Below, in pieces: positions 1 to 6,635 of a DNA stretch of 64,000 nt. Origin of the DNA: a virus. The stretch is from IMG/VR virus record IMGVR_UViG_3300007708_000003, positions 1-64,000 of that record; one strand, written 5' to 3'. Position 1 is the first letter of the stretch; every line of letters begins with the position of its first letter. Below the pieces are notes generated by a model that did no database searches, was not told the origin of the DNA, and saw only the letters and a list, made by a program, of their open reading frames with translations. Both the position numbers and the translations under genes were made by a program.

Positions 1-246
1 AGTGACAGTTTATTACAATGTGCTGATGTTATGATTGCTTATAACAGACCTGCAAAGTATAATCTATCTTATTATGGACCTACCCAGTACATGATAACTC
101 CTTCTGACAAATATCTTTTAGCAGTGCATGTATTAAAGAACAGATATGGTGAAGTAGGTATTCAATGGTATAGAGCAAATTATGCTAAAATGCTTGTTGA
201 AGAAGCTGCAGAACCAAGCTGTAGAATTATTAGAAAAGTAATATAA
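1..246 (+). CDS. DnaB-like replicative helicase, C-terminal end (5' truncated by window edge)
   Basis: The frame is open from base 1 and ends at TAA 244-246, so only the last 81 residues are visible and the first ATG at 31 is internal. The visible part reads SDSLLQCADVMIAYNRP, then a segment ending in HVLKNRYGEVGIQWYRANY. This is the arrangement of the end of a RecA-fold DnaB-type helicase: an 'ADV' strand after the last core helix, then a 'KNRxGxxG' strand and a final hydrophobic strand. DnaB-type helicases unwind DNA ahead of the polymerase as hexamers. Walker motifs would lie upstream of the window. The downstream neighbours (Sak4-like ATPase, SSB-like protein, primase, polymerase) fit a replication helicase. 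The assignment is by pattern from a short tail and so is moderate; another RecA-fold ATPase is the main alternative. Confidence 0.6.
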   Translation, partial: SDSLLQCADVMIAYNRPAKYNLSYYGPTQYMITPSDKYLLAVHVLKNRYGEVGIQWYRANYAKMLVEEAAEPSCRIIRKVI

Positions 247-261
247 ATTAAATTAGTTAAG

Positions 262-924
262 ATGGCAGAACTATTAAAAAAAAAGAAACACATTAATGTA
301 ATTACAGCAGAATTTAAACCTTATTGGGAACAACTATTTGTAGACAATGGAATGGAAAATCCTCCATTTTATGCAAAGCTGTGTTACCAAGGGAGTGAAT
401 TTGAGGTTGTAGATGGTGGAAAATCTGAATGTATTAGATTTTTTGCTAATGAACTTTCAAAAAATCAGGATATCTTTGTTGAATTATTTGATTGGTATGA
501 CAAACCTTATGAAGAAGGTTACAGAAATCTATACAGATTAAAAAACAAACCTGATTGGAAAACAGCTCCTAATTTCTGTGTTGAAGTTACACTAAAAAGT
601 GATGGTACTTCTTTACCATTTACCACATATGCTGTAAGATTATCAGATTTAGAATTGATAAGCAGAAACAAACTTGAAACTGCTTATCCAGAAATAACAA
701 AATCATCAACTGCAATAAAGGAAGAACAACAATCTTTAGATTTAGATTTTCCAAAACTTGATACAGTTGATTTTGAGGAAGAACTTCCTTTTACAGAAAA
801 AGAAGATAATCACTATGCACAAATGACAATCAGAGATATCTATTGTATTGTGAATAAAGTGCCCTTATCAAATAAAAAATGGTTAAATACTTTAATTGAC
901 AAAGGTAAAAAATGGCAGAAGTAA
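262..924 (+). CDS. Hypothetical protein, replication module
   Basis: This gene encodes 220 residues that I do not recognise. It starts with a lysine run (MAELLKKKKH). The middle alternates charged and aromatic stretches. Residues about 165-185 form an acidic linker (LDLDFPKLDTVDFEEELPF), and the last 30 residues look helical and end in a basic tail. It begins 15 bases after the helicase stop and overlaps the Sak4-like gene by 13 bases, so the three are probably one transcript with coupled translation. An acidic linker joining two small domains is common in replication accessory proteins, but no catalytic motif, cysteine cluster or membrane segment is visible, so no function is assigned. Confidence 0.75.
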   Translation: MAELLKKKKHINVITAEFKPYWEQLFVDNGMENPPFYAKLCYQGSEFEVVDGGKSECIRFFANELSKNQDIFVELFDWYDKPYEEGYRNLYRLKNKPDWKTAPNFCVEVTLKSDGTSLPFTTYAVRLSDLELISRNKLETAYPEITKSSTAIKEEQQSLDLDFPKLDTVDFEEELPFTEKEDNHYAQMTIRDIYCIVNKVPLSNKKWLNTLIDKGKKWQK

Positions 925-1691
925 AAAAAGCAGCAGAGACAGTTGCAACAGGTATGGTATTACCAACTGGTATAGTACAGGCAGTTACAAAAAGTCCTAA
1001 GAATCTTGTAATCTTTAGTAAACCTAAAGTAGGTAAGACAACATTGTTGTCACAACTACCTAACAGTTTATTAATTGACTTAGAAGATGGTTCAGACTAT
1101 GTAGGAGCTGTAAAAATTAAGATTACAACTATTCAAGAATTGTTTAATCTTGAAAAAGCTATCACAGATGCTGGTAAGCCATACAAAATTATTGCTCTTG
1201 ACACAATAACTGCTTTAGAAGAATTATGTATTCCTTATGCAGAGTTCTTATATTCAAAATCTCCAATGGGAGCAAACTGGTTTACAACTGGTAAACCTAA
1301 ACATGGAAGCATCCTTAATATGGCAAATGGTGCAGGATATCCATGGTTAAGACAAGCTTTTGAAGATGTAGTAAAAAGATTTAAACTATTAGCACCACGT
1401 CTAATATTATTAGGTCACGTAAAAGATACAATGTTAGAAAAGAATGGAGGAACATTTGAAGCTCTTGACTTAAATCTAACAGGTAAGCTTAAACAATTTA
1501 CAACATCTAAATCAGATGCAATAGGATACCTTTATAGAAAAGGAAACAAAAATATCTTGAGTTTTAAGACACAAGATGAGATTTTATGTGGTGCAAGACC
1601 AGAACATCTAAGAAATAAAGAGATTGTTATCTCTGAAATTGCAGAAGATGGGACAGTAACTACACACTGGGATCAAATATTTATAGATTAA
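912..1691 (+). CDS. Sak4-like RecA-fold ATPase (AAA_24 type), recombination protein
   Basis: This 259-residue protein has a RecA-like core. The Walker A segment is SKPKVGKTT at residues 36-44, where the usual first glycine is serine. An acidic strand LIDLEDG follows, and a Walker B-like strand IIALDTITALEE comes later. Phage Sak4/AAA_24 proteins have this size and order of motifs and act in single-strand annealing or recombination, usually together with a phage SSB. The next gene here is SSB-like, which supports the pairing. The start at 912 overlaps the upstream stop (922-924). What is seen is a P-loop ATPase; the Sak4 name is inferred from length, motif pattern and context. A helicase loader would be the alternative. 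Confidence 0.72.
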   Translation: MAEVKKAAETVATGMVLPTGIVQAVTKSPKNLVIFSKPKVGKTTLLSQLPNSLLIDLEDGSDYVGAVKIKITTIQELFNLEKAITDAGKPYKIIALDTITALEELCIPYAEFLYSKSPMGANWFTTGKPKHGSILNMANGAGYPWLRQAFEDVVKRFKLLAPRLILLGHVKDTMLEKNGGTFEALDLNLTGKLKQFTTSKSDAIGYLYRKGNKNILSFKTQDEILCGARPEHLRNKEIVISEIAEDGTVTTHWDQIFID

Positions 1692-1717
1692 TTAATAACA
1701 TTTAAAAATTAGAAAAG

Positions 1718-2449
1718 ATGAGTTTTAGTTTAAACAATTATTCAGCAGCAGAGAGCAATTTTGTACAAAAGGGTTTACAACCAGGTACACATTTATGTAA
1801 AGTATTAGATTTAAAATTGGAGAGACCTCCATATGACGCAAATCAATACAATTTGATTTTTTCATTAGAAGGACCAGATTTAGGTGCAGATTTTGAAGGT
1901 TTTCCTATTAACAGATTAGATCCTTCTAAAGGTAACCATAAAGGTCAAACAAGCAATGTAAAAGCAAACCAATATGGTTTCAAAGATTGGGAATATAAAG
2001 GAAAAACAATTAGTAGAGATGAATCTATTCAAAACTTTTTAGGAACTTTCTTAAAACAAGTTAATTTGTTAGATCAGTTTCAAGGCATGGATATTAATGC
2101 AGATACTATTGAAGATCTTGTAGCAGAAATAAGAGCTTTTCTTATCAAAGGAAAGTATGAATTTTATTTTACTCTAGGTGCTCAGAAATATTATAAAGAA
2201 GGTTCTGAATATCCAAGTTATGCATTATATTTACCAAAGAAATTAGAAGGTAAGTTTGCATATGCAAATAGTGTAGAAGACGCTAAGTTTGCTCAATTTA
2301 ATGAAGCAATTCATGTATATGAGAAAAAAGTAGCTGAACCAAGTATAGGAGATACCATGAATGATTTAGCTGCAGGATTTGCTCCAGCTTCTGAAGTATT
2401 TTCAGCTCCTGTATTTGAAAATAATATAAATGATTTACAGCTTCCATAA
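1718..2449 (+). CDS. SSB-like single-stranded DNA-binding protein
   Basis: This 243-residue protein has an N-terminal part rich in beta-strand-like alternation (residues about 20-190, including HLCKVLDLKLERPPYDANQY and FLIKGKYEFYFTLGAQKYY). A low-complexity linker of Ala, Pro, Glu and Phe follows, and the protein ends in NNINDLQLP. A folded OB-like domain followed by a disordered linker and an acidic/hydrophobic tip is the usual layout of SSBs. The position directly behind a Sak4-like ATPase and before a primase fits. No classical SSB signature is recognisable, so the call depends on context and shape. A gp2.5-like or DUF669-like binding protein is equivalent in role. A terminator hairpin follows 30 bases downstream, closing this transcription unit. 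Confidence 0.5.
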   Translation: MSFSLNNYSAAESNFVQKGLQPGTHLCKVLDLKLERPPYDANQYNLIFSLEGPDLGADFEGFPINRLDPSKGNHKGQTSNVKANQYGFKDWEYKGKTISRDESIQNFLGTFLKQVNLLDQFQGMDINADTIEDLVAEIRAFLIKGKYEFYFTLGAQKYYKEGSEYPSYALYLPKKLEGKFAYANSVEDAKFAQFNEAIHVYEKKVAEPSIGDTMNDLAAGFAPASEVFSAPVFENNINDLQLP

Positions 2450-2478
2450 TTAAAAATTTGTTTTATTTTTTAAGATGA

Positions 2479-2503
2479 GGGTAGATGTAATGTCTACCCT
2501 TTT
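2479..2503 (+). terminator. Intrinsic terminator after the SSB-like gene
   Basis: A perfect 7-bp stem GGGTAGA / TCTACCC (2479-2485 with 2493-2499) has a 7-base loop and is followed at once by TTTT. It lies in the 73-base gap between the SSB-like gene and the primase gene, on the strand that would be transcribed. It should end or attenuate the helicase-Sak4-SSB transcript. Confidence 0.75.
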
Positions 2504-2522
2504 CATTTAAAACCAACAAATT

Positions 2523-3533
2523 ATGTTTAGTTTAAAGAATTTTACATGTGATGTTAAAGATATTCCAAGTGATTGGATATTTGAAACATATTTAGAATTA
2601 CCAGAAAGCTTAAAAGGTCAGCGTGTTAGATTAAACAGTGTATTTAATCCATTAGATAAAACTCCTTCTATGTATTTGTACTTTCATCCAGAAAGTAATA
2701 CGTACAAGTTTAAATGTTTTTCTACAGGTAGATCAGGTAGTGCTGTTGATTTGATGATGTACATTTGGAAAAAAGATTTTGGCAATACTGCAAGTACCCT
2801 TATAGATGATTATAGTAAATATTTAAAAGAAGGTAAGTGTATAAATAAAAAAGACTTTAGCAATGTAAAGTGGGTTATTTCTGATTATACAATTAGAGAA
2901 TGGAACTCAAATGACGCAAAGTTTTGGTTACAATTTAATATAGGCAGTGAATTATTGAATAAGTATAGAGTAGTCCCTATTGCAAGTTATACTATGTGTA
3001 AAAAAATCAATGATGATTTTACAGATGAGATATTTACTATTGCAAAAGAAAATACATATGGTTATTTTAATGAGAACAATGTCTTGTACAAGTTATACCA
3101 ACCTTTGAATATTGCTAAGAAGTTTTTAAAGTTAGAACAACATGTTCAAGGTACTGAACAATTAGAAGGTAAGAGATTTTTAATAATCACATCTTCCTTA
3201 AAAGATTGTATGGCAATCAAAAGTATTCCTGGACTAGATGTGGATGTAATAGCTCCTGATAGTGAGAATACAAAACTTCCAGACAAGTTGATTAAGAAGT
3301 TTAAACTAGAGTATGAAGCTGTTGTTACTTATATGGACAGTGACAAAGCAGGTGTTGATAGTATGCAGTACTATTTAGATAGATTTAATATACCATTTTG
3401 TTATATACCACTAGAAAAAGATTTTAGTGATATCATAAAAGTCTATGGTATTAAAAAAGCTGCTTATACTTTTATACCTATTTTAGATAAAGCAATTGCT
3501 AAATATAATATTTTAAATGAAATTATTTTGTAG
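2523..3533 (+). CDS. DnaG-like primase with TOPRIM domain
   Basis: This 336-residue protein makes RNA primers if the family call is right. The N-terminal 100 residues resemble the DnaG-type region just after the zinc finger: LNSVFNPLDKTPSMYLY, then YKFKCFSTGRSGSAVDLM. The cysteine cluster itself is missing, as only one cysteine is near. Residues about 215-310 form a TOPRIM fold, with the strand FLIITSSLKDCMAI, a middle strand VIAPDSE, and TYMDSDKAGVDS carrying the DxD metal ligands. At the first motif the usual glutamate is replaced by serine (TSSLKD), a variant I associate with phage primases of this kind. The gene stops at TAG 3531-3533, and the following GIY-YIG gene is in the same frame with no other stop between them. 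Confidence 0.78.
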   Translation: MFSLKNFTCDVKDIPSDWIFETYLELPESLKGQRVRLNSVFNPLDKTPSMYLYFHPESNTYKFKCFSTGRSGSAVDLMMYIWKKDFGNTASTLIDDYSKYLKEGKCINKKDFSNVKWVISDYTIREWNSNDAKFWLQFNIGSELLNKYRVVPIASYTMCKKINDDFTDEIFTIAKENTYGYFNENNVLYKLYQPLNIAKKFLKLEQHVQGTEQLEGKRFLIITSSLKDCMAIKSIPGLDVDVIAPDSENTKLPDKLIKKFKLEYEAVVTYMDSDKAGVDSMQYYLDRFNIPFCYIPLEKDFSDIIKVYGIKKAAYTFIPILDKAIAKYNILNEIIL

Positions 3534-3554
3534 TTTTGTTACAAATATTTTATT

Positions 3555-4013
3555 ATGAGCAATTGGATACTACCTTCATGTAAGAACAAAGTAATTACAC
3601 AAATAGAAGATCTTCCTGATTATCAGAATCTTATAGGTTTTGTTTATAAAATCACACACATTAAAACAGGTAAGTTTTATATTGGCAAAAAAAGTTTGCA
3701 GTTTACCAAAAAGACTGCAGTTACAAAAAAAGAAAAGTTAGAAACAGGCACTAGAAAAAGAGTCAAAAGAGTTTCTAAAGAATCTAACTGGTCTGATTAC
3801 TATGGTAGTTGTAAAGAACTTACTGCAGAAATTAAAGCAGAAGGAAAATTAATGTATAAAAGAGAGATCTTAGAACTATGTTGTACTAAAAAATACCTCA
3901 ACTATTGTGAGTTAGCACATCAAATTAAAGCTGATGTGCTGACCAGCAATAGTTATAATGGTAATATATTAGGAAGATATTTTCTAAGAGACATGCAAAA
4001 TTGTAAAAAATGA
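3555..4013 (+). CDS. GIY-YIG family nuclease (Seg/Hef-like)
   Basis: This 152-residue protein has a GIY-YIG-type first motif GFVYKITHIKTGKFYIGKK at about residues 27-45, with GFVY and FYIG as the two halves. The strand WSDYYGSCKEL follows, which in this family comes after a basic insertion. A C-terminal helix-rich part ends in NSYNGNILGRYF. Such small proteins in phages cut DNA and are often homing or repair nucleases. The catalytic Arg and Glu cannot be assigned with certainty. It lies in frame behind the primase, 21 bases after its TAG, and overlaps the next gene by 4 bases (ATGA). It may be a resident repair nuclease or a homing gene between replication genes. Confidence 0.7.
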   Translation: MSNWILPSCKNKVITQIEDLPDYQNLIGFVYKITHIKTGKFYIGKKSLQFTKKTAVTKKEKLETGTRKRVKRVSKESNWSDYYGSCKELTAEIKAEGKLMYKREILELCCTKKYLNYCELAHQIKADVLTSNSYNGNILGRYFLRDMQNCKK

Positions 4014-5050
4014 GAGTATTTAAAATGCCAACACAAGCAGAAATGCTACAAAAACAAGATGAGTTTTTTGACAAAAAATTTATGATGTCTTATTCAGGTT
4101 TGAATAAGTTATTGTATAGTCCTAAACTATTTTATTTGCACTATATACTAGGGCAAAAAGATGACACATCTGACAAAAACATGATTGAAGGTAAGCTTAT
4201 TCATTGCTTATTCTTAAATCCTGATGACTTTGATAAAGAGTTTGTACTAATGGCAACCAGCGTTCCTAGTGCAAATCCAAAAGAAGTATTAGAAAGACTT
4301 TTTGTTCATTATTCAGAACTTAAAGCAATGGGTGATCCTAGATATTTACTAGAGCATTTTGAACATGCTATATTAGATATTTTAGTAGATATGAACTTGT
4401 ATCAAACATTAAAGACTGATCAACAGCGTATTGATAAAATAATTACTGATGACCTTAAAAGTTATTGGGAATACATGCAGAACTGTGAAGGTAAAACTAA
4501 AGTTGATCATGCAATGTATGACAATGCTAAGGATGTGGTAGAAATCATAAAACAATCTTCACATATAATGAAAATCATGGGTTACACCAAAGATAACATT
4601 ACTGATGAAGTTGAGATGATGAATGAGATTGAGCTTGCTGCTTTTCCAGAAGGTTTACCATTTGGTTTAAGAGGTTTTATTGACAATCTTGTATTTGATC
4701 ATACTAACAAAGTGATTAGAGTAAATGATTTAAAGAAAACTAGCAAAGATCTTAATTCTTTTCAAGATACAATTGAGTATTATAGATACTGGATTCAAGC
4801 TGGAATATACTATACATTAGTAAGAAGTGTATATTTGGATACTCCAAAATATGCTGACTATGATTTTGAATTTAGATTCATTGTTATAGATCAATACATG
4901 CAAGTTGGAGCAATCAAAGTATCTGATGCTTCATTAGAATTATGGGTTAAAGATACAGGATCTAAGTTAAGTGAAGCAATATATCATTTTAAGACCAGAA
5001 ACTTTGATCTACCTTGTGCATTTTTAGTAAACAATGAACTTGTAATATGA
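4010..5050 (+). CDS. PD-(D/E)XK exonuclease (RecB/Cas4-like)
   Basis: This 346-residue protein has the elements of a RecB/Cas4-type nuclease in order. An N-terminal helix MMSYSGLNKLLYSPKLFYLHYI resembles the 'S.l.~~~~~P~~f~~~' entry motif. H65 lies in GKLIHCLFL, D225 in GFIDNLVF, and D240-x-K242 in VNDLKKT. A Q-rich helix YWIQAGIYYTL completes the active site. These enzymes trim double-stranded ends to single strands for recombination, which fits the Sak4-like and SSB-like neighbours. The ATG at 4010 overlaps the GIY-YIG stop; a second ATG six codons in is a possible alternative start. The next gene starts in the overlap ATGATGA. Confidence 0.8.
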   Translation: MRVFKMPTQAEMLQKQDEFFDKKFMMSYSGLNKLLYSPKLFYLHYILGQKDDTSDKNMIEGKLIHCLFLNPDDFDKEFVLMATSVPSANPKEVLERLFVHYSELKAMGDPRYLLEHFEHAILDILVDMNLYQTLKTDQQRIDKIITDDLKSYWEYMQNCEGKTKVDHAMYDNAKDVVEIIKQSSHIMKIMGYTKDNITDEVEMMNEIELAAFPEGLPFGLRGFIDNLVFDHTNKVIRVNDLKKTSKDLNSFQDTIEYYRYWIQAGIYYTLVRSVYLDTPKYADYDFEFRFIVIDQYMQVGAIKVSDASLELWVKDTGSKLSEAIYHFKTRNFDLPCAFLVNNELVI

Positions 5051-5598
5051 TGAATGATTTGTATCGCAAATACTTTCAAAAATCTTTTACTTTTCTGTAT
5101 CCTTTATTAGAATTTAAAAAGAAAACTAAGCACAGACCTTTTCAGACATATGTTACCTGGGAAGGTGTGCATGATGAAAGTGCTAGAAAACTTATTTGTG
5201 TGTATAAAAGAGAAAATACAGATTCATGGAGGACATTTGAAAAAGAAGAGTTAATTAATCATAGAATGTTAGATTATTGTTTACCTATTGATGCTGAAAA
5301 CATAATCTATGTTTTTGATTTTAATATTTTTAAAAATGATTATGATAACTTTATTAATGGTAAATACTCAAAAATGTCTACGCGTGCTAAACAGCTATTA
5401 ACTAATTATTATGGTATACATACACCAGAATGGGTTTTTGTGGAGTCTTATGTCTTCCCTGAAGCTTATTTTGACAAATATGCTGAGATACTAGAAATAG
5501 ATGTAAGAGAATTAAAAAAAGTTGGAGAACTTTGTGATAAACTTGATCCTGAAAAGGAAAACTGCACACTTAAACACTCAGAATTTCATTTAACTTAA
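5047..5598 (+). CDS. Hypothetical protein, replication module
   Basis: This 183-residue protein begins MMNDLYRKYFQKSFTFLYPLL. It is rich in aromatic and charged residues and has no recognisable catalytic motif, cysteine cluster or membrane span. It starts inside the stop of the PD-(D/E)XK gene, so it is probably translated by coupling. I recall similar small proteins beside replication genes of other crAss-like phages, but not a function. The amphipathic composition suggests a globular soluble protein. Confidence 0.72.
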   Translation: MMNDLYRKYFQKSFTFLYPLLEFKKKTKHRPFQTYVTWEGVHDESARKLICVYKRENTDSWRTFEKEELINHRMLDYCLPIDAENIIYVFDFNIFKNDYDNFINGKYSKMSTRAKQLLTNYYGIHTPEWVFVESYVFPEAYFDKYAEILEIDVRELKKVGELCDKLDPEKENCTLKHSEFHLT

Positions 5599-5608
5599 AA
5601 TAAAATTT

Positions 5609-5965
5609 ATGCAACAAAGCATGTTTATTTACAATACTGATTGGCATGGTAGTAAAACTTTTAGAATGCTGCCTATGGATATAAAATGCCCTTTTAATGA
5701 GGTAATTTATGATCCTGAAACTAAAGTACTAGCAATAGTTAGTAAAGAATACAAAGAAAAACCACACATGTTTCCTAAATTAACTGACAAAGGAGAACCA
5801 ATTATAAGAAAAGGAGATAGTAAAACACCTTCTTATATTGAACAACGTGTGGTTATGGATACTTATTATGAGTATTATATTGATACACCTGAAGACATTA
5901 GAGAATTTGTAGATTATTTTGCAAATAACAACAAACACCCTTCATTAAAAGTATTAGACTTGTAA
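5609..5965 (+). CDS. Hypothetical protein upstream of the DNA polymerase locus
   Basis: This 118-residue soluble protein starts MQQSMFIYNTDWHGSKTF and contains strand-like segments (EVIYDPETKVLAIVSKE, VVMDTYYEYYIDTPEDIREFV). I do not recognise it. Its TAA ends at 5965 and an ATG follows after a single base at 5967. That ATG opens a 19-codon remnant resembling the start of DNA polymerase. This suggests the gene originally lay directly in front of the polymerase gene, before the endonuclease cassette came between them. Confidence 0.7.
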   Translation: MQQSMFIYNTDWHGSKTFRMLPMDIKCPFNEVIYDPETKVLAIVSKEYKEKPHMFPKLTDKGEPIIRKGDSKTPSYIEQRVVMDTYYEYYIDTPEDIREFVDYFANNNKHPSLKVLDL

Positions 5966-5966
5966 G

Positions 5967-6026
5967 ATGAGAGATAAAAAATTCTGGGTAATGGATTATG
6001 AAACCATTATTTTTAATAATTTATAG
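5967..6026 (+). pseudogene. Remnant of a DNA polymerase B 5' end (exonuclease motif I)
   Basis: A 19-codon frame reads MRDKKFWVMDYETIIFNNL and then TAG. Its first 15 residues match the start of the intact polymerase at 6628 (MTRKKRFWVMDLETI) in the FWVMDxETI block. That block carries the DxE of 3'-5' exonuclease motif I (D10 and E12 here; D11 and E13 in the intact copy). The codons differ at many synonymous positions, so this is not a recent tandem duplication. It begins one base after the stop of the 118-residue gene, the tight spacing expected of the ancestral polymerase start. The simplest reading is that the endonuclease cassette arrived with its own copy of the polymerase beginning and left the old start behind as a fragment. 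Confidence 0.7.
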
Positions 6027-6052
6027 TTGCACAATACATTTTTATTTATTAC

Positions 6053-6070
6053 ATTGTTTATATAAACAAT
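6053..6070. promoter_or_regulatory. 18-bp perfect palindrome before the endonuclease start
   Basis: ATTGTTTAT followed by ATAAACAAT is an uninterrupted 18-bp inverted repeat that ends 7 bases before the endonuclease ATG at 6078. It could be an operator for a dimeric regulator, or a part of the insertion. As RNA it has no loop, so a hairpin would lose its central pairs. Only the palindrome itself is seen; its role is inference. Confidence 0.4.
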
Positions 6071-6077
6071 AAATGAT

Positions 6078-6635
6078 ATGAAAAAGTGTAACAAGTGTAA
6101 AGAATTAAAAACTTTAGATAATTTTACTAAAGATTTATCTAGAAAAGATGGTTTAAAGCATGTTTGTAAAACATGTGCTGATATTATGCATGCAAATTGG
6201 CTAATTAATAACAATGATAAAGCTAAAATGCATGCTGTTAACAGTTATCAAAAACGTAAAGAAGCAATTAGTCAAAGAAGAAAGGAATTAAGAACATTAA
6301 ATCCTGAAAAATACAGATTAAATGCAAAAAATACCAGAATAAAAAATTTAACTCACTATCAACAAAAAAGTCGTGAGGCTGCCTGGAAACAAGCAGGAAT
6401 CTTAGATATGACATATGATAAATATATTGAATTATTAGAAAATCAAAATAACAAATGTGCTATTTGTTTAACACATACTGATGATTTAAAAAGAAATTTA
6501 GCAGTTGATCATAATCATTCTACAGGTATAGTAAGAGGATTATTATGCGATGCTTGTAATAGAGCTATTGGATATTTAAAAGAATCAGAATCTATATTAA
6601 TTTCTGCTATAAATTATTTAAAAAAACATGACTAG
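6078..6635 (+). CDS. Endonuclease VII-type (HNH/beta-beta-alpha metal) endonuclease, probably mobile
   Basis: This 185-residue protein has two parts. The N-terminal KCNKCKELKTLDNF and later VCKTCADIMH form a four-cysteine zinc finger typical of phage homing endonucleases. Residues about 125-180 match recombination endonuclease VII: C127-x2-C130, then DHNH at 144-147, then the GLLCDACNRAIGYL block with two more cysteines. Such enzymes cleave DNA with a one-metal beta-beta-alpha site. Resident endonuclease VII resolves branched DNA, while related free-standing forms act as homing endonucleases. The cassette sits between a remnant and an intact copy of the polymerase 5' end, which favours a mobile role. 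It ends at TAG 6633-6635, overlapping the polymerase start by 8 bases. Confidence 0.82.
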   Translation: MKKCNKCKELKTLDNFTKDLSRKDGLKHVCKTCADIMHANWLINNNDKAKMHAVNSYQKRKEAISQRRKELRTLNPEKYRLNAKNTRIKNLTHYQQKSREAAWKQAGILDMTYDKYIELLENQNNKCAICLTHTDDLKRNLAVDHNHSTGIVRGLLCDACNRAIGYLKESESILISAINYLKKHD

